Below, one piece after another: positions 60,567 through 64,000 of a DNA stretch of 64,000 nt (the first letter of the stretch is position 1; every line of letters begins with the position of its first letter). Made by a program: the position numbers and the translations under genes. Source of the stretch: Liriodendron chinense (lineage: Eukaryota; Streptophyta; Magnoliopsida; Magnoliales; Magnoliaceae). The DNA lies in assembly GCA_003013855.2 (NCBI GenBank), contig ML058453.1, forward strand, positions 4,953,861 to 5,017,860. Direction: 5' to 3'. Under the pieces are notes generated by a model. That model ran no database searches. It was given only the letters and a program-made list of their open reading frames with translations, and was not told the origin of the DNA.

Positions 60567-60792
60567 GCTTATTTGGTTTTCTAATTTCCTACAAAATGTA
60601 AAGAAATGAGCCATCATTATCATTTTTAAGTATTTGTTTAAACAGAAATTATAGTTCATAAATCAAGGACTAAAGCCACTTATAAAAAGAACTAGGTAAA
60701 GTAAATTGTAATCATTAGATTTTTTACATTATAAAGCTACCACTTCTACCATCCGGGTGAAACAAACAGTCTGTAATTGGAAAACCAAGCAC
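60567..60792. mobile_element. hAT-like MITE (about 226 bp)
   Basis: Ends gcttatttggttttctaatt and ggaaaaccaagc. A second partial copy follows at about 60840-61030 with the same interior, giving a local duplication. Confidence 0.65.
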
Positions 60793-61264
60793 ACCTTGTA
60801 AATTTCTTATATATATAAAACATTGTGGACCCCTAGGTTTGCCGTGGATGACTCATTTTTAAGTGTTTGTTTTAATAGAAATTATAGCTCATAAATCAAG
60901 GACTAAAGCCACTTATAAAAGAATTAGGTAAGGTAAATCATAATTATTAGATTTTTCACATTATAAAGCTACAACTTTCTACCGTACGGGTGGAACAAAC
61001 AATCTGTTATTGGAAAACCAAACAAACCGTGTGTGTGTATAAAACATTGTGGACCGTAAGGATTGTCGTGGATGACTTGCAGCCTAGCTGTGGAGATATC
61101 CTTCCATGAGTTACCTTGACCTGCTGTTGAAACGCATAGGCATCCTCCAGCTGGGCTAACAGGCGAAACACGATGTCCTTCCATGAGTTTGAAACTATCC
61201 CTTCTTACTGCAAATCCATGCGAATATAAGTGCTTTTTTTATGTGTGGGGGCTCACAAGGGCAC

Positions 61265-61700
61265 AGATTAGGTACTTCCCCACGCCTGTCCCGAGCTCGA
61301 GACAGGCTAGGGCTCTGAGGGATACCGTGATGTACCGTGCATTTTTCTATGTCCACAAGAAGCAGCGGTGCTAATGATTCTCACCCTAGAAACCTTCTCA
61401 GGGCCCACCATGATGTTTATTTGCCATCCAATCTGTTCATAAGATCATAGAGACCTGGATGAAGGAAAAACACAAATGTAAGCTTGATCCAAAACTTAAT
61501 GTGGCACCCAAGTAGTTTTCAATGGTCAGCCTTTAATCACCATTTCATGGTCCAATTGAGCTTGGATCTGCCCCATTTTTTGTTTCATGATCTGAAATGA
61601 CCTGGAAAAATGAATGGACGGTGTGGATAAAATCCATACATCACGGTGGCGCATCAGAGCCCTAGCCTGTCTCGAGCTCGGGACATTCTCCGCGCCCGGC
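61265..61700. mobile_element. GGGCCCACC-type MITE copy with GAGCTC-rich ends
   Basis: The left end contains gtcccgagctcgagacagg, then ctagggctctga; the right end has the exact complement order (agagccctagcctgtctcga). The body is standard. About 435 bp. Confidence 0.75.
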
Positions 61701-61801
61701 TCACAAGCATCCACACGGACTGGTTGGGTCCCACACGCTGAGATGCTCCGATCGGTGGAGGCGCGGATTGGGTACCCACCCGGACCTAGCTAGAGACGGA
61801 C

Positions 61802-62222
61802 GAACGCGGATTGCGTCAGACCTTGGTCGGACCTTTAAGCGTCCGACCAGATCTGTGCGAGGGTCCACCACCATGTATCTGTTTATCCACGCTGTCCACC
61901 CATTTTCTAAGATCATGGTAAGGTATAGGCCCAAAATTGAGACAGATCCAACAGTGTTATGAACCACACCAGAGATGACTCTCGCATTTAATGCAACTTG
62001 AATTATTGCTCCGTGCATTTAATACGCATTTAATACCGCCCAAACTTACTATTTGTTGTGGTCGACTACAACGTTGGATCTGACTCATTGTTGAGCTCAT
62101 ACCTTAACATGATCTTATAAGAGGGATGGACGACTTGGATAAATCGATAAATTACAGTGGGCCTTACACAGATCTGGTCGGACGCTTAAACGTCCAACCA
62201 AGGTCGGACGCAATCCGCATCC
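61802..62222. mobile_element. Mutator-type MITE with perfect 9-bp TSD (nested)
   Basis: 421 bp. Left end gaacgcggattgcgtcagac; right end, complemented, ggatgcggattgcgtccgac. Inner TIR parts aagcgtccgaccagatctgt also pair. The flanking 9-mer gagacggac is present at 61793-61801 and 62223-62231. Confidence 0.92.
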
Positions 62223-62249
62223 GAGACGGACTGTCTCTGGGGCCCACTG

Positions 62250-62250
<1 letters not shown>

Positions 62251-62311
<61 letters not shown>
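62251..62311. repeat. (TA)n(GA)n compound microsatellite
   Basis: About 12 TA units (62251-62275) then about 18 GA units (62276-62311), abutting the left end of the long-TIR MITE. Confidence 0.97.
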
Positions 62312-62312
<1 letters not shown>

Positions 62313-62314
<2 letters not shown>

Positions 62315-62683
62315 CTCTCAAGTCCAACCGGTTGGACCACAATTTGCAGTCCACCCATTAGATTTCTTCCAACCGGTTAAGTGCTTGTGAAATCCAATCC
62401 TCCTATTAGGTTGGCCCCACCACGAGGATCCCCTTGTGCACAAATCAGCCCTATCCAATCATTAAGTAAGCTACAATATAGAAAACAGTGTACAGCCATT
62501 GATTAATAGCAAAATACAAGTGTGGTACACTGGGTTAGTGGATGCAGCTGATTTTTGTATGAATTGTTCCTTGTGGTGGGGCCAACTTATTAGGAGGATT
62601 GGATTTCACAAGCACCTAACAGGTTGGAAGCAATCCACTGGGTGGACTGCAAATTGTGGTCCAACCGGTTGGACTTGAGAGTG
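62313..62683. mobile_element. Long-TIR MITE (371 bp) within microsatellites
   Basis: The left arm 62313-62427 and the right arm 62569-62683 are inverted repeats of about 115 bp, roughly 90% alike, starting cactctcaagtccaaccg. The loop is about 141 bp and non-coding. (TA)n(GA)n precedes it and (TA)n follows it. A relic relative lies at 5205-5387. Superfamily not assignable because the flanks are simple repeats. Confidence 0.9.
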
Positions 62684-62686
62684 CAA

Positions 62687-62688
<2 letters not shown>

Positions 62689-62762
<74 letters not shown>
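62689..62762. repeat. (TA)n microsatellite
   Basis: About 37 TA units, immediately right of the long-TIR MITE. Confidence 0.97.
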
Positions 62763-62765
<3 letters not shown>

Positions 62766-63149
62766 AAGCCGTCCATTCATTTTTGAAAGATCATTTTAGG
62801 GTAGCAGACCAAAAAAAAGAAAGGTTGAAGGATCGAATAGTCCACACGAAGAGAGCAATAGTGACAATGACCCCACCGTTGAAACCTTCCTAGGGCCCAC
62901 CGTGATGTTTATTTTTCATCCAATCTGTCCATGAGGTCACATAGACCTGGATGAAGGGAAACAAATAAATATCAACTTGATGCAAAAGATCTGTAGTCCG
63001 CAATAGCTTTTTAGCAGTTGGCATTCAATCCCACTGTTTCCTATGGTGTGGTACACTTGACAATTCGATCTGTTTCAATTTTAGTCTAATCACCGAAAAT
63101 CATTTTTCAAGATGGATGGACGGCGTGGATAAAACACAAACATCACGGT

Positions 63150-63908
63150 GGTCCCCAAAAAGACCCTTACAAGACCGTCCGTTTGAATGGGTCACAATAT
63201 AAACTTGCAGCTGACCGAGGTGATTCCGTATGTATGGTTGGATTTTGACCGTTGAAAAGAAGATTTTTTTGGCCTCCGGCTCCTTTTTCAACCGTAAACA
63301 TCCAGCTTGACAAAACCATTTCCGCATGTGGGGCCCACCGTGATGTGTGTGCGCCATTAAGTCCATCCTATCATTCGCGCTAGCTCGTGTTAGGACGCGA
63401 GCCCAAATTTCATACTGATCTGAAACTCAAGTGAGGATGGTGCATGTGCATCTGCTGCATGTACGGTTGGAAATGCAATGGTCGCGATCACGATGGGCAT
63501 CTGCTGCATGTACGGTTGGAAATGCACTTCACCGGACTTCCCAAGTGAGGTCCACCTCTCAGCAACCCAGGCGTTGATCTTATGCGACAGATCAAAGGGA
63601 CGGGCAATGAACTGTGAATATCCTAATCCATCCAATGAAAATGGACAGTTGCAAACACTTGTGTACATTGAGCCACTGCTGAGCTGGATGGCCAGAATCA
63701 TCCCAAGGGGGATATTTTGCGGTAACTATCATACACCACGGGCTAGGAAAGAATCTGATCGCCAAAGGTGGCTCAATCAAACGTTATATTCGTTATCTTT
63801 TCCATGCCCGACCGTTCATCTGTAGAAAAAAAAAGGCCCAACAAATGAATGGGCTAGATCTGAGATAGGCCACACACCTAACCGTAGGTCTGGAGAAAAA
63901 AAAGACAA
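63150..63908. other. Non-coding stretch before the tRNA gene
   Basis: No protein gene is recognised. The 29-bp phrase catctgctgcatgtacggttg... occurs twice (about 63449 and 63499). A partial GGGCCCACC-type MITE end is at 63330-63430. Confidence 0.45.
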
Positions 63909-63991
63909 CGCCCACCGTGGGGCTCGAACCCACGACCACAAGGTTTCCCAAAGCTAAGAGCCTTGCGCTCTACCAACTGAGCTAGACGGGC
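63909..63991 (-). tRNA. trnK-CTT (nuclear): tRNA-Lys(CTT) with a 10-nt intron
   Basis: The - strand folds as a complete cloverleaf: acceptor GCCCGTC/GGTGGGC with discriminator G, D arm GCTCAGTTGGTAGAGC, anticodon stem CAAGG/CCTTG, and T arm GTGGGTTCGAGCCCCAC. It also carries A and B boxes. Anticodon CTT is at 63956-63958. Between A37 and A38 lies an extra GCTTTGGGAA (63945-63954), the canonical eukaryotic tRNA intron position. Without it the molecule is 73 nt and reads like standard plant tRNA-Lys. There is no encoded CCA, as expected for a nuclear gene. All stem pairs appear intact, so it is not an obvious pseudogene. Confidence 0.93.
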
Positions 63992-64000
63992 TGTTGTGTG

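Larger units (their letters stand above)
61759..63150. mobile_element. Outer MITE broken by two nested insertions
   Basis: Starts ggcgcggattgggtaccc and cctagctagagacggac (to 61801), resumes at tgtctctggggcccactga (62232-62250), and resumes again at tatccaagccgtccattcat (62761 on), running through the family body to ggataaaacacaaacatcac. The gaps are filled by the elements at 61802-62222 and 62251-62760. Confidence 0.75.

Noticed and set aside
63478..63825. 115-codon + strand frame near the tRNA
   Set aside because: No recognisable domain; contains a duplicated 29-bp phrase and lies among repeat remnants.
1..64000. CRISPR array, prophage, biosynthetic cluster or other prokaryotic-style system
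   Set aside because: Split genes, nuclear tRNA and plant transposons throughout; no bacterial gene organisation or spacer array was seen.

Overview
The window is plant nuclear DNA. It holds split genes with GT-AG introns, plastid- and cell-wall-related proteins, a eukaryotic tRNA, and dense small transposons, microsatellites and retroelement relics. All features point to a flowering plant. The very abundant MITE family, built around GGGCCCACC and 'tatccatgccgtccatcc', resembles what I associate with magnoliids, but that lineage guess is inference only.

Six host genes can be supported. On the + strand lies the 3' half of FAS2, a chromatin assembly factor 1 WD40 subunit (3019-6058); its 5' exons are probably upstream of base 1. 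The others are on the - strand: a TED7-like proline-rich membrane protein (7036-7626), a three-exon TBL polysaccharide O-acetyltransferase (11900-18918), a ten-exon SCPL42-like serine carboxypeptidase (39018-44819), a five-exon plastid RimP-like ribosome maturation factor (47817-56494) and a tRNA-Lys(CTT) that appears to carry a 10-nt intron (63909-63991). Exon phases close for all four - strand protein genes, apart from a one-base reading uncertainty in SCPL exon 3. There is no operon-like link between genes. TED7-like and TBL share a secondary-wall theme, which may be coincidence.

Everything else is mobile DNA. (1) Many copies of a 400-540 bp MITE family. Three copies can be delimited with terminal inverted repeats and 9-bp target duplications, which places the family with Mutator-like elements; they cluster at 20-25, 33-35, 45-47.5 and 56.5-63.5 kb and are often nested. 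(2) Four short tRNA-derived SINEs with clear target duplications. (3) Two copies of a tiny TRIM retrotransposon (333-345 bp, 76-bp LTRs). (4) A 638-bp Copia deletion derivative inside SCPL intron 1. (5) A young 2.35-kb Ty3/gypsy-like non-autonomous element with 745-bp LTRs and one gag-like ORF. (6) LINE 3' ends in introns of TBL and the RimP-like gene. (7) A 371-bp long-TIR MITE sitting in TA/GA microsatellites. (8) hAT-like MITEs and several minisatellites.

Large gene-free stretches are 19.2-26.1 kb, 28.5-39.0 kb, 45.0-47.8 kb and 56.6-63.9 kb. I see no CRISPR, no prokaryotic signal and no novel multigene system. The most unusual items are the intron-bearing tRNA-Lys, the very small TRIM family, and the nested 9-bp-TSD MITEs.
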